From positions 310,001-374,000 of the forward strand of contig NZ_VOGY01000003.1 of the NCBI RefSeq assembly GCF_008033385.1: a stretch of 64,000 nt of DNA, read 5' to 3'. The DNA comes from Algibacter pacificus (GTDB lineage Bacteria; Bacteroidota; Bacteroidia; Flavobacteriales; Flavobacteriaceae). The notes beneath the pieces were generated by a model. That model was not told the DNA's origin and searched no databases. It saw only the letters and a program-made list of their open reading frames with translations. The translations under genes were made by a program, and so were the position numbers. Below are positions 34,734 through 43,406 of the stretch, piece by piece. The number at the start of each line of letters is the position of its first letter. Position 1 is the first letter of the stretch.

Positions 34734-36038
34734 TTGGATCCTGATCCCACCAGTTTATTTAGTTTATTTGTAGCAATCGATGTTTCAGTTGCTTTAGGAT
34801 ACCTATTATTATTTTTGCTATTGTTCTGCTCGGCACTTATTTCTGGTGCAGAAGTGGCTATGTTTTCATTATCGAAAGCTGATATTGAGCCCGATTTGGA
34901 AGCTAAATCTAAACGTATTCAAATTGTACTTCAGTTGTTAGAGCGCCCAAAAAAGTTGCTAGCAACCATTTTAGTGGCTAATAATTTTATAAATATAGCT
35001 GTTGTTATCTTATTTGCTTATTTAAGTAGTAACTTGTTTTCGGGTATTACAAATCCTATTATTAAGTTCACCTTAGAAGTTGTTATTGTTACTTTTTTAA
35101 TTTTATTGTTTGGTGAAATTTTACCTAAAATTTATGCCAGTCGTAACAATTTAAAATTTGCCAGTTTTATGGCCTATCCGCTTAAAGTGCTAGACGTTTT
35201 ACTATCTCCAATAAGTTTGCCAATGCGCAGTGTAACCTTGGCTATACATAGTAAACTTGGTAAACAAAAATCGAATTTAAGTGTCGATCAATTATCTCAG
35301 GCTCTCGAGCTTACTAGTGATGATGATACTTCCAAAGAAGAACAAAGAATTTTGCAAGGTATTGTATCGTTTGGTAATACGGATACAAAGCAGGTTATGC
35401 GCCCACGAATTGATATTTTTGCTCTTAATATCGAGCAAAAATATATGGATATTATGCCCGAAATTGTAGAAAATGGCTATTCTAGAATTCCGGTTTATGA
35501 AGATAACATTGATCATATTAAAGGTATTTTATACGTGAAGGATTTACTACCCTATATTGATAGAAAACAATTTGATTGGAGTACACTAATTCGTGAACCA
35601 TTTTTTGTTCCTGAGAATAAAAAATTAGACGATTTAATGACCGAATTTCAAGAAAAAAAAGTCCATTTAGCTGTTGTTGTAGATGAATATGGTGGAACTT
35701 CAGGGTTAATTTCTTTAGAAGATATTATAGAAGAAATAGTAGGAGATATTAGTGATGAATTTGATGATGAGGATTTAAAGTACTCCAAGCTCGACAATAA
35801 TAATTTTGTTTTTGAAGGAAAAACAGCTTTAAAAGATTTTTATAAGATTATAAAAATTGAAGATGAAACCACTTTTGAAGATAACAAAGGGGAGGCAGAA
35901 ACCATTGCAGGTTTTGTTTTAGAGATTTCGAGAAGTTTTCCTAAACTAAACAGTAAAATAAATTTTAAAAATTACGTTTTTACTATTGAAGCCTTAGATA
36001 AAAAAAGAATAAGACTCGTTAAGTTTACTATAACATAA
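34734..36038 (+). CDS. gldE: Gliding motility protein GldE
   Basis: A 434-residue membrane protein of the CNNM/CorC-like type. It has an N-terminal DUF21 domain with four helices (about residues 15-170), a CBS pair (about 205-330) and a C-terminal CorC/HlyC domain. In Flavobacterium johnsoniae GldE works with GldD for gliding and the type IX secretion machinery. The start is the TTG at 34734. A stop codon lies in frame at 34716 with no ATG between, and the resulting N-terminus DPDPTSLF is the one conserved in relatives. It precedes gldD by 3 bp. Confidence 0.93.
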   Translation: MDPDPTSLFSLFVAIDVSVALGYLLLFLLLFCSALISGAEVAMFSLSKADIEPDLEAKSKRIQIVLQLLERPKKLLATILVANNFINIAVVILFAYLSSNLFSGITNPIIKFTLEVVIVTFLILLFGEILPKIYASRNNLKFASFMAYPLKVLDVLLSPISLPMRSVTLAIHSKLGKQKSNLSVDQLSQALELTSDDDTSKEEQRILQGIVSFGNTDTKQVMRPRIDIFALNIEQKYMDIMPEIVENGYSRIPVYEDNIDHIKGILYVKDLLPYIDRKQFDWSTLIREPFFVPENKKLDDLMTEFQEKKVHLAVVVDEYGGTSGLISLEDIIEEIVGDISDEFDDEDLKYSKLDNNNFVFEGKTALKDFYKIIKIEDETTFEDNKGEAETIAGFVLEISRSFPKLNSKINFKNYVFTIEALDKKRIRLVKFTIT

Positions 36039-36041
36039 TTT

Positions 36042-36623
36042 ATGAAAAGGTTCTGTATATTTTTATTAGCGGTATCATGTTTAGCATGCCATGAAGATTA
36101 TGTGCCAAAACCAAAGGGGTTTTTAAGGTTAGAATATCCAGAAGCTAACTATTCCGAGGTTCATTTTAAAGCGTTACCTTTTACATTTCAAGGCAATACG
36201 ATAGCTCAAGATATTAAGGTAAAGCCCTTGCAACAAGTAACTAAGAGTTATGGCGTAAATATTGAGTACTCTACGTTAAATGGGACTATTTTTTTAACTT
36301 ATAAAGCGGTTGAAAATGATAAAAAAAGATTATACGATTTTATAGAAGATGCCCAAAAACTCACTTTAGAACACACTAAAAAAGCCGATGAAATACCGGT
36401 GTATCCTTATGAAAATAATGCGAATAAAGTTTACGGTTTATTATCGGAAGTAAAAGGAAATGTAGCTTCTCAAGTGCAATTTTATGTTACAGATAGTATA
36501 AATCATTTTATTACAGCCTCTTTGTATTTTAATACAAAACCAAATTACGATTCTATACTTCCTGCATCACAATATATCCAAAAGGATATGAAGCACCTTA
36601 TGGAAACCATTAAATGGAAATAA
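36042..36623 (+). CDS. gldD: Gliding motility lipoprotein GldD
   Basis: A 193-residue lipoprotein with a signal peptide and lipobox ending in LAC (Cys16), followed by HEDYVPKPKGFLRLEYPEANY, the hallmark GldD N-terminus. GldD is needed for gliding and T9SS function in Flavobacterium. It is cotranscribed with gldE (3-bp gap) and ends before a bidirectional terminator. Confidence 0.95.
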   Translation: MKRFCIFLLAVSCLACHEDYVPKPKGFLRLEYPEANYSEVHFKALPFTFQGNTIAQDIKVKPLQQVTKSYGVNIEYSTLNGTIFLTYKAVENDKKRLYDFIEDAQKLTLEHTKKADEIPVYPYENNANKVYGLLSEVKGNVASQVQFYVTDSINHFITASLYFNTKPNYDSILPASQYIQKDMKHLMETIKWK

Positions 36624-36627
36624 AAAA

Positions 36628-36656
36628 AACGCTTCAGTTTATTAAACCAAAGCGTT
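36628..36656. terminator. Bidirectional terminator between gldD and the HMA gene
   Basis: AACGCTT (36628-36634) pairs with AAGCGTT (36650-36656), with A-runs upstream and T-rich DNA downstream, so it can stop transcripts from both sides. Confidence 0.6.
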
Positions 36657-36683
36657 ATAATTTATTTTTAAAGTAAAAAGATA

Positions 36684-36803
36684 TTAAGCTTTTTTAGCGC
36701 AACAAGCGTCTTTACAATCTACAGCGCATTCCATTTTTTTACCTTCTTTTACTCCAGCTTTGCAGCATGCTTTTTCGCATCCTGGCTCACAAGCTTTTGT
36801 GTT
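36684..36803 (-). pseudogene. Cysteine-rich tail cut off by in-frame stop
   Basis: Directly after the TAA of the HMA gene (36804-36806) the same frame stays open for 39 codons, reading NTKACEPGCEKACCKAG and then KEGKKMECAVDCKDACCAKKA, and ends in TAA at 36684-36686. The stretch contains nine cysteines in CxxxCC-type groups. It looks like a metal-binding tail that was once part of the upstream protein, lost by a single nonsense change. Readthrough or a sequencing error cannot be excluded. Confidence 0.65.
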
Positions 36804-37193
36804 TTATTTTACAGTAGAGAAGGCGTCAACAACTTTCATATTTTTTACAGTATATAAATCGGCAACACTTGTAACTGTTTTGGTAAGAGATTCAGGAGAC
36901 ACTTTAGCTTCATCATACTCTACCATAGCTAATTTTTTATCAAAATCAACTTTAGACGATTTTACACCTTCCATTTTTGAGATTTTTTTCTCAATCGTTG
37001 CAGCGCATCCAATAGCACAAGTCATACCTTCAATAGTAAACTCCGCTTTCGCATAAGTTGCATTTGGATCCAATTTAGCTACAGACTCACTAGCGTGTTC
37101 AACTGTTTTTACTTCTGTTTTGGCTTCATTCTTACAGCTAAATGCAAAGGTTGCCATTACGGCAAGCATTAAAATATGTTTTATTGTTTTCAT
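36804..37193 (-). CDS. Heavy-metal-associated domain lipoprotein, likely truncated
   Basis: A 129-residue protein with a lipoprotein signal (lipobox AFSC, Cys20) and an HMA-type ferredoxin-like domain (about residues 48-115). The metal site reads GMTCAIGCAATIEKK, a CxxxC instead of the usual CxxC. The tail downstream of the TAA codes in frame for a nine-cysteine segment, so the gene probably lost its C-terminus. Periplasmic or envelope metal binding (copper or similar) is likely; the metal is unknown. Confidence 0.82.
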   Translation of the reverse strand: MKTIKHILMLAVMATFAFSCKNEAKTEVKTVEHASESVAKLDPNATYAKAEFTIEGMTCAIGCAATIEKKISKMEGVKSSKVDFDKKLAMVEYDEAKVSPESLTKTVTSVADLYTVKNMKVVDAFSTVK

Positions 37194-37377
37194 AAAAAGC
37201 TTTTAAATTTAATTAAACACAAAATTACTAAATACTTGTTGCTTAGCGTCTCAAATTTTGATTTTTTATGAATCTTATAACATCTTTTATGCAATAATTT
37301 TAGTTAAAAATGCATTAGATATTAATAGGAATTTATTATTTCCTGTTAATTTTAAATGAACTAAACCCAAATAAGAC

Positions 37378-37830
37378 ATGAAAAAAATAGCGCTTTCACT
37401 TCGGTTCGGGCTGGCTACAAGTGCCATATTAATAGCATATTTTTTAGTGTTGGGGCTGTTTAATTTGCATATAAATCCGCTTTATAGCTTATTTAATTTT
37501 GTAATTATTGGGCTTGGTGTTTATGAGGTCGTGCGGTTGCGTAAACTTCAAGATATAGAAACCTTCAGTTATAGTGAAGGTTTTAAAACTGGATTATTTA
37601 CAGGTAGTTTTGCTACTGTTGTTTTTTCGGTATTTTTCTTAATTTATTCAACTGAAATTAATTTAGAATACCTGCCTAAACTTGTGAATTCTATGAATGG
37701 AAATTTCAATATTAATGCGGGTTTAATCACTTTTATTGTGGCTGTTATGGGCTTCACTACTACTTTAATTTCAACACTAGTGGTTATGCAACGATTTAAA
37801 ATAAGTCAAAATATTTCCGAAAATAGATAA
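37378..37830 (+). CDS. DUF4199 membrane protein
   Basis: A 150-residue protein with four predicted membrane helices (about residues 12-30, 36-50, 73-95 and 115-137). The pattern, including YSEGFKTGLFTGSFATVVFS, matches the DUF4199 family of Bacteroidota. Its function is unknown. It lies upstream of the rplU promoter on the same strand. Confidence 0.78.
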   Translation: MKKIALSLRFGLATSAILIAYFLVLGLFNLHINPLYSLFNFVIIGLGVYEVVRLRKLQDIETFSYSEGFKTGLFTGSFATVVFSVFFLIYSTEINLEYLPKLVNSMNGNFNINAGLITFIVAVMGFTTTLISTLVVMQRFKISQNISENR

Positions 37831-37834
37831 AACG

Positions 37835-37865
37835 TTTGTAAATTAATTAATTAGCAGTATATTTG
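37835..37865 (+). promoter_or_regulatory. Consensus Bacteroidota promoter for rplU-rpmA
   Basis: TTTG (37835-37838), exactly 19 nt, then TATATTTG (37858-37865): an ideal -33/-7 pair. Start would be near 37872, leaving a leader of about 57 nt before rplU. Strong expression is expected for ribosomal proteins. Confidence 0.8.
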
Positions 37866-37928
37866 CACCCGCTTATGGGTAAAATAAGCACATTTTATAA
37901 ACAAATTAATTAATAAAAACGTTACGCT

Positions 37929-38534
37929 ATGTACGCAATTGTAGAGATAGCAGGGCATCAATTTAAAGTTGAAAAAGACCAAAAAGTTTTTGTTAACCGT
38001 TTAGCAACAGAAGAAGGTAAGGAAGTTTCTTTCGATAACGTACTTCTAGTTGGTGATGGTGACAATGTAACTGTAGGCGCCCCAGCTATAGATGGAGCAC
38101 AAGTAAGTGCAAAAATCTTAAGACACCTTAAAGGTGATAAAGTTATAGTTTTCAAAAAGAAAAGACGTAAAGGTTACCGTGTTAAAAATGGTCACCGTCA
38201 AGCTTTAACCGAAATTGTAATTGAAAGTATTGCTGCTTCTGGAGCTAAAAAAGCTGCACCAGCAAAAAAAGCTACTGCTAAAAAAGCAAAAGCCGATGAC
38301 TTGAAAAAAGTTGAAGGTATTGGACCAAAAATTGCAGAAACTTTAGCTAATGCAGGTATTAGTACTTTTGCTGAATTAGCAAAAACAGATGCCGCTAAAA
38401 TTTCTGAAATCATCGCTGATGTTCGTGGAAATCACGTAACAGATACATGGCCAGCACAAGCTCAATTAGCTGCTGATGGTAAATGGGATGAGTTGAAAAA
38501 ATGGCAAGACGAATTAGATGGTGGTAAAGCTTAA
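37929..38534 (+). CDS. rplU: 50S ribosomal protein L21 with helix-hairpin-helix extension
   Basis: A 201-residue L21, about twice the usual 103. Residues 1-105 are the normal L21 domain with GHQFKVEKDQ and the C-terminal signature KKKRRKGYRVKNGHRQ. After an Ala/Lys linker, residues about 124-201 form a helix-hairpin-helix type domain (DLKKVEGIGPKIAETLANAG) and an Asp/Trp-rich end. The HhH domain could contact rRNA or DNA. This extension is known in flavobacteria but its role is not established. It is cotranscribed with rpmA. Confidence 0.95.
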   Translation: MYAIVEIAGHQFKVEKDQKVFVNRLATEEGKEVSFDNVLLVGDGDNVTVGAPAIDGAQVSAKILRHLKGDKVIVFKKKRRKGYRVKNGHRQALTEIVIESIAASGAKKAAPAKKATAKKAKADDLKKVEGIGPKIAETLANAGISTFAELAKTDAAKISEIIADVRGNHVTDTWPAQAQLAADGKWDELKKWQDELDGGKA

Positions 38535-38577
38535 TTGCTTAACTACTTAAGTATAACAATATAAAAACCTTAAGATC

Positions 38578-38838
38578 ATGGCTCATAAAAAAGGAGTTGG
38601 TAGTTCGAAGAATGGTAGAGAATCAGAATCGAAACGTTTAGGCGTTAAAATTTTTGGTGGTCAAGCTGCTATTGCTGGCAACATTATCATAAGACAACGT
38701 GGTAACACACATCACCCAGGTGAAAATGTGTACCAAGGAAAAGATCATACTTTACATGCTAAAGTTGATGGTCTTGTAAAATTTACTAAGAAAAAAGATA
38801 ACAAATCTTACGTTTCTATAGAGCCTTTCGAAGCTTAG
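38578..38838 (+). CDS. rpmA: 50S ribosomal protein L27
   Basis: An 86-residue L27, whose N-terminal tail reaches the peptidyl-transferase centre. The start [20 protein letters not shown] is typical for non-processed L27, and [15 protein letters not shown] is the family core. It lies 43 bp after rplU, the universal order, and is followed by a strong terminator. Confidence 0.97.
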   Translation: MAHKKGVGSSKNGRESESKRLGVKIFGGQAAIAGNIIIRQRGNTHHPGENVYQGKDHTLHAKVDGLVKFTKKKDNKSYVSIEPFEA

Positions 38839-38859
38839 AAACTAAATTCTTAATAATTT

Positions 38860-38892
38860 AAAACCCTTTCTGTTAACAGAAAGGGTTTTTGT
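38860..38892 (+). terminator. rplU-rpmA terminator
   Basis: A perfect 15-bp palindrome (AAAACCCTTTCTGTT and its complement, 38860-38889) is followed by T's. No loop bases separate the arms, so the tip must open. Confidence 0.8.
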
Positions 38893-39042
38893 GTTTATTA
38901 AAATTAATGTTTTTTTTATGTTATCAACGTGTTAAATATAGATAATATATGAAGCATTATTAACATTAATTTAAAAAACACGTAATCTAGTTTGGTGTGT
39001 AGTTTTATTATTTCGTGCAGATAAAATAACTATTAACACATT

Positions 39043-41886
39043 ATGAAAAAGAACAACGCATTTTTATTAATTGCACTATTATTTTCCTTTATAGGAATGT
39101 CTCAAGAAGGTAATATACAAGGGGTTATTACCGATAACGACGGATTAAAAGTTCCGTTTTGCAACATTATTATCGAATCATTAAAAAAAGGAGCAATTTC
39201 CGATGTAGATGGTAATTTTGTGCTTGTAGATGTTCCTGTTGGTAACCATACCGTAACAGTACGATATATAGGTTACGATGACGCTAATGCAGAAGTTATG
39301 GTATCTTCAAATGCAACCGTAACGCAGAATTTTACAATTGTTCCAAAGGCTTTAGAGCTCGACGGCGTAACTATAACGAGTTATGCTAGTGGACAAGCAA
39401 AAGCTTTAAATGCTCAAAAAAACAAGCAGAACATTACTAACGTAGTTTCCACCGATCAAATCGGGAAATTTCCTGATGCCAATATTGGGGATGCTATTAA
39501 GCGTATTCCTGGTATTACTATGCAAGTCGATCAAGGTGAAGCAAGAAATATTATTGTTCGTGGTTTAGCACCGCAATTAAATTCGGTAACTCTAAACGGT
39601 AGTCGTATTCCTTCGGCTGAAGGAGATAACCGTAACGTGCAAATGGATTTAATTCCGGCCGATATGATTCAGCTTATAGAAGTCAGTAAAGCGGTAACTC
39701 CCGATATGGATGCCGACGCTTTAGGGGGGTCTGTTAACTTAGTAACACGTACATCTCCCAATGGGTTCCGTGTATCAGCAACTGCAGGGTCGGGAGTTAA
39801 TTATATTTCAAACAAAAAAATACTTAACGGATCTTTTTTATTAGGGAATAGAAGTGATAATGGAAAATTTGGATGGATGCTTTCGGCTTCGGTTAACGAC
39901 AATGATTTTGGAAGTCATAACTTTGAATCTGAATGGGAAGATGAATTTGAGTATAATGCTAATGACGATGAAGATAACTTAGTTGAAGAAAACGTTAATC
40001 CGTACGTGAAAGCTTTTGAAATTAGAGATTATGTCGTTCAACGTGTACGACGTAGTTTTTCGGCTAATGTGGATTATGAATTTAATGCAAACAATAGTAT
40101 TTATTTTAAATCTATTTACAACTGGAGAGATGATCGTGAAAATAGATTTAGATTAGAAAGTGAAATTTTAGATGGTGAAGATATTGCAACAGGAGATTTT
40201 ACTATAGATGCCAATGGAAATTTAAGCATGTTTCCAGTTGAAGCAAAACGCCAAACAAAAGGCGGTATTGATAACAGTAGAAATAAAAATACAAGACTGG
40301 AAGATCAACGTATGCAAAATTACAATATTGGAGGTAAACATTTGCTTAATAAGCTCCAAATGGATTGGATGGCATCATATTCAAAAGCTTCAGAAGAGCG
40401 TTTAAACGAGCGTTATTTAGAGTACGAAAGCGAATATAGTATTAACTATAATAATGATTCTAGATTTCCTTTATTTACACCTGTAAATGCTAATGATGCG
40501 CTTTATAACAATTTTGAATTTGGCGAGCTAACGGAAGAAAATCAATATACCGAAGAAAAAGATTTTAATATACTAGCAAACTTTAAATTGCCTTTAAATT
40601 TGTTTAATGATGATAATGGATCGTTAAAATTTGGAGTAAAAACAAGATTAAAAAACAAAAATAGAGACAACAATTTTATAGAATACAGTCCAGAAGATTC
40701 TGCATTCGATTTACTTGGGGGTATTCCAACCCAAGACTATAGTAACCCAGATTTTTTAGCTGGAAGCCAATATGCGGTGGGATCGTTTGCTTCAAAAGAA
40801 TTTTTAGGAGGGTTAGATTTAAATGACGTCGCAAAATTTGAAGCAGAAGATTTACCTGATGAATACTTAACAGCCAATTTTGATGTAGATGAAAATGTGT
40901 TTTCGGGATATGCTATGACAAACCAACAGGTGAGCGAAAAATTAAACATTTTATTAGGTGTTAGATTAGAGCATACTAGCATTAACAGTACAGGTAATGA
41001 AATTATTTTTGATGAAGATGGTGATTTTGCAGGAAGTAATAGCGTAACAGACAAAAACTCGTATACTAACATTTTACCTGGTGTACATTTAAAATACAAC
41101 TTAACAGATCAAACTATATTGCGTTTTGCATGGACAAACACTTTAGCGAGACCAAACTATATCGACCTGGTTCCTTTTAGAGAAGTGAATAATGAAGATG
41201 AAGAAATTAAGTTAGGAAACTCCGAGTTAAACCCTACAACATCTATGAATTTTGATGTTATGGCCGAGCATTATTTTAAATCTGTTGGGCTTATTTCAGG
41301 CGGTGTTTTCTATAAGGATATTCAAGATTTTATTTATGTTTTTCAATATGAAGATGAAAATGATTATGATGTTTACCAACCATTTAATGGTGATAAGGCA
41401 TCTATTTTAGGGTTTGAATTTGCTTTTCAACGTCAGTTAGATTTCTTACCTAGTTTTGCTAGAAATCTAAGTGTTTACTTAAATTACACGCATTTATCAT
41501 CTTCAGCCGATGGTATTAGAAATGAAGATGGTGATGTGCGTACCGATTTAGATTTACCAAATACAGCTCCAAATATGTTTAACACATCGTTAGCTTACGC
41601 CGACAGAAAATTTAATGCAAGACTTTCTGGTAATTATTCTGCGGCCTATGTGGATGAAATTGGTGGGCGTGCTTTTGAAGATCGTTATTACGACAAACAA
41701 TTTTTCTTAGATTTTAATGCAGGCTATAAATTTAGCAGCAACTTAAGTGTTTACTTAAGTTTAAACAATATTACCGACCAGCCGTTACGTTATTATCAAG
41801 GTGAAAAATCGAGAACCATGCAATCTGAATATTACGGGCAACGTTTAACCTTTGGTTTAAAATACGATTTGTTTAAAAGAAAATAA
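39043..41886 (+). CDS. TonB-dependent receptor paired with phytase
   Basis: A 947-residue outer-membrane receptor. It has a signal peptide, a carboxypeptidase-regulatory-like domain (NIQGVITDNDGLKVPFCN, about residues 24-105), a plug (VSTDQIGKFPDANIGDAIKR, IIVRGL, GGSVNL) and a C-terminal beta barrel ending in LTFGLKYDLFKRK. Such receptors use TonB energy to import a ligand. The next gene, 2 bp downstream, is a phytase, so inositol phosphates or their products are the likely ligand. No SusD partner is present. Confidence 0.92.
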   Translation: MKKNNAFLLIALLFSFIGMSQEGNIQGVITDNDGLKVPFCNIIIESLKKGAISDVDGNFVLVDVPVGNHTVTVRYIGYDDANAEVMVSSNATVTQNFTIVPKALELDGVTITSYASGQAKALNAQKNKQNITNVVSTDQIGKFPDANIGDAIKRIPGITMQVDQGEARNIIVRGLAPQLNSVTLNGSRIPSAEGDNRNVQMDLIPADMIQLIEVSKAVTPDMDADALGGSVNLVTRTSPNGFRVSATAGSGVNYISNKKILNGSFLLGNRSDNGKFGWMLSASVNDNDFGSHNFESEWEDEFEYNANDDEDNLVEENVNPYVKAFEIRDYVVQRVRRSFSANVDYEFNANNSIYFKSIYNWRDDRENRFRLESEILDGEDIATGDFTIDANGNLSMFPVEAKRQTKGGIDNSRNKNTRLEDQRMQNYNIGGKHLLNKLQMDWMASYSKASEERLNERYLEYESEYSINYNNDSRFPLFTPVNANDALYNNFEFGELTEENQYTEEKDFNILANFKLPLNLFNDDNGSLKFGVKTRLKNKNRDNNFIEYSPEDSAFDLLGGIPTQDYSNPDFLAGSQYAVGSFASKEFLGGLDLNDVAKFEAEDLPDEYLTANFDVDENVFSGYAMTNQQVSEKLNILLGVRLEHTSINSTGNEIIFDEDGDFAGSNSVTDKNSYTNILPGVHLKYNLTDQTILRFAWTNTLARPNYIDLVPFREVNNEDEEIKLGNSELNPTTSMNFDVMAEHYFKSVGLISGGVFYKDIQDFIYVFQYEDENDYDVYQPFNGDKASILGFEFAFQRQLDFLPSFARNLSVYLNYTHLSSSADGIRNEDGDVRTDLDLPNTAPNMFNTSLAYADRKFNARLSGNYSAAYVDEIGGRAFEDRYYDKQFFLDFNAGYKFSSNLSVYLSLNNITDQPLRYYQGEKSRTMQSEYYGQRLTFGLKYDLFKRK

Positions 41887-41888
41887 TT

Positions 41889-42905
41889 ATGATAAACTAC
41901 AGTAAAATTGTAGCAATTAGCGGTTTAGTATTATTAGCGTCTTGTGGCAATAAGTTTCCTGAAATAGCGCCGGATGTTATTACAGAAAACACTTTGCATG
42001 ACACCGATGATCCTGCTATTTGGGTGAACCCGACCGATGCGTCAAAAAGTATTATTTTTGGAACCGATAAAGAAACCGATGGTGCTATTTATGCCTTTGA
42101 TTTAGACGGAAAAATTATTGAAGACAAAACCATTAGAAATATTAAACGACCAAATAATGTGGATTTGGAATATGGTTTTAAACTTAACGATTCAACCAAA
42201 ACAGATATTATTGCTTTTACGGAGCGTGAAAATAAAACCATGCGCCTGTATTCGGTGCCAGATATGAAACCTTTGGACAACGGTGGGTTTCCTGTTTTTG
42301 AAAATGAAACGGAATTAGAATTTGATGCACCAATGGGGATTGCACTTTACAAATCGCCAAAAACCAATGATATTTATGCTATTGTTGGTCGGAAAAATGG
42401 ACCGAAAGAAGGCTATTTACACCAGTATTTATTAACGGCGGATAGTTTAGGCGTACATGCTAAATTTGTTAGAGCTTTTGGTGCTTTTAGTGGTAAAAAG
42501 GAAATTGAAGCTATTGCTGTAGATAACGAAAATGGCATAGTTTATTATTCGGATGAAATGCACGGTATTCGTAAATATCACGCAGAGCCGTCTCAAGGTG
42601 ATAAAGAAATTTATGTTTTTGGAGGTGAATATTTTAAACGTGATATTGAAGGTATTGCCATTGCAAAATATGATGACAAATCGTTTTTAATAGTGTCCAA
42701 CCAACAAGCACACACCTTTTGTATTTTCGATTTAAAAACCAACGCATTTATAAAAGAGCTTAATTTGGGAACTTTAGAAACCGATGGTTGCGATGTTACT
42801 ACGGTTGCTTTAGGTGATAAATTTCCTAATGGTGTTTTTGTATCTATGAATGATGAACAGAATTTTTATTTTCATGATTTGGCAAAACTGAAATTGTTAG
42901 AATAG
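41889..42905 (+). CDS. Beta-propeller phytase lipoprotein
   Basis: A 338-residue lipoprotein with lipobox LASC (Cys19). The body is a beta-propeller phytase: TLHDTDDPAIWVNPTDASKS is the diagnostic calcium and phosphate-binding start, and later acidic repeats (IEAIAVDNENGIVYYSDE, DIEGIAIAK) follow the BPP pattern. These enzymes hydrolyse phytate to lower inositol phosphates and phosphate using calcium. It is cotranscribed with the TonB receptor upstream and is probably anchored at the outer membrane. Confidence 0.92.
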   Translation: MINYSKIVAISGLVLLASCGNKFPEIAPDVITENTLHDTDDPAIWVNPTDASKSIIFGTDKETDGAIYAFDLDGKIIEDKTIRNIKRPNNVDLEYGFKLNDSTKTDIIAFTERENKTMRLYSVPDMKPLDNGGFPVFENETELEFDAPMGIALYKSPKTNDIYAIVGRKNGPKEGYLHQYLLTADSLGVHAKFVRAFGAFSGKKEIEAIAVDNENGIVYYSDEMHGIRKYHAEPSQGDKEIYVFGGEYFKRDIEGIAIAKYDDKSFLIVSNQQAHTFCIFDLKTNAFIKELNLGTLETDGCDVTTVALGDKFPNGVFVSMNDEQNFYFHDLAKLKLLE

Positions 42906-42923
42906 ATAATTAATAATTTTATT

Positions 42924-42988
42924 AAAAAGGTTGTTTGAACGGTAATATCAATTTTAGATTGAGTTACTTTTTTGAACAACCTTTTTTG
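42924..42988 (+). terminator. Terminator after phytase operon
   Basis: A 12-bp stem (AAAAAGGTTGTT at 42924-42935 with AACAACCTTTTT at 42975-42986), extended by TTGAAC/GTTCAA-like pairing, is followed by T's. Confidence 0.65.
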
Positions 42989-43112
42989 TTTTAGTATAGA
43001 TGTTAATATAATTGTTATATTGTTGAAAATATATTTTTAAATTATTAATTTGATAATTTTTTGCAAATTATATTGAATAATTGATTAAATTTAGACTTGT
43101 TGTATTTATATA

Positions 43113-43406
43113 ATGTTTAACTTAATTCTTATGCCTATGTTACCTTTTAGATCTGAAATTAGAAATTCCCCAAGCAAACAAACGATTAAGATTTATTTAA
43201 GTGATCAATCGTTAGATTCTAGAATTAAAAAGCATTTGAAACACTTTAATGAAATAGAACTCGTTGAAACGAGAGAAAGTATTGGTCAGAACCGAGTAGC
43301 AAAGAATCTTACTGTGTTTTTAAAGGATGATATAGACATCGCAAAAATGAAATCTTCTATAGATTCTAGTTTGTGGTGGTATTTTGAAGAAGGGCATTTG
43401 GATTAA
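43113..43406 (+). CDS. Small protein of unknown function
   Basis: A 97-residue protein with no recognised family. The pattern TIKIYLSDQSLDSRIKKHLK, then EIELVETRES, KNLTVFLKDDIDIAKMKSSI suggests a small alpha/beta (ferredoxin-like) fold. In-frame ATGs at 43131 and 43140 are alternative starts and give a protein beginning closer to the conserved-looking core. Its last 6-7 codons are copied by the 300-bp tandem duplication that begins at its 3' end. Confidence 0.55.
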   Translation: MFNLILMPMLPFRSEIRNSPSKQTIKIYLSDQSLDSRIKKHLKHFNEIELVETRESIGQNRVAKNLTVFLKDDIDIAKMKSSIDSSLWWYFEEGHLD

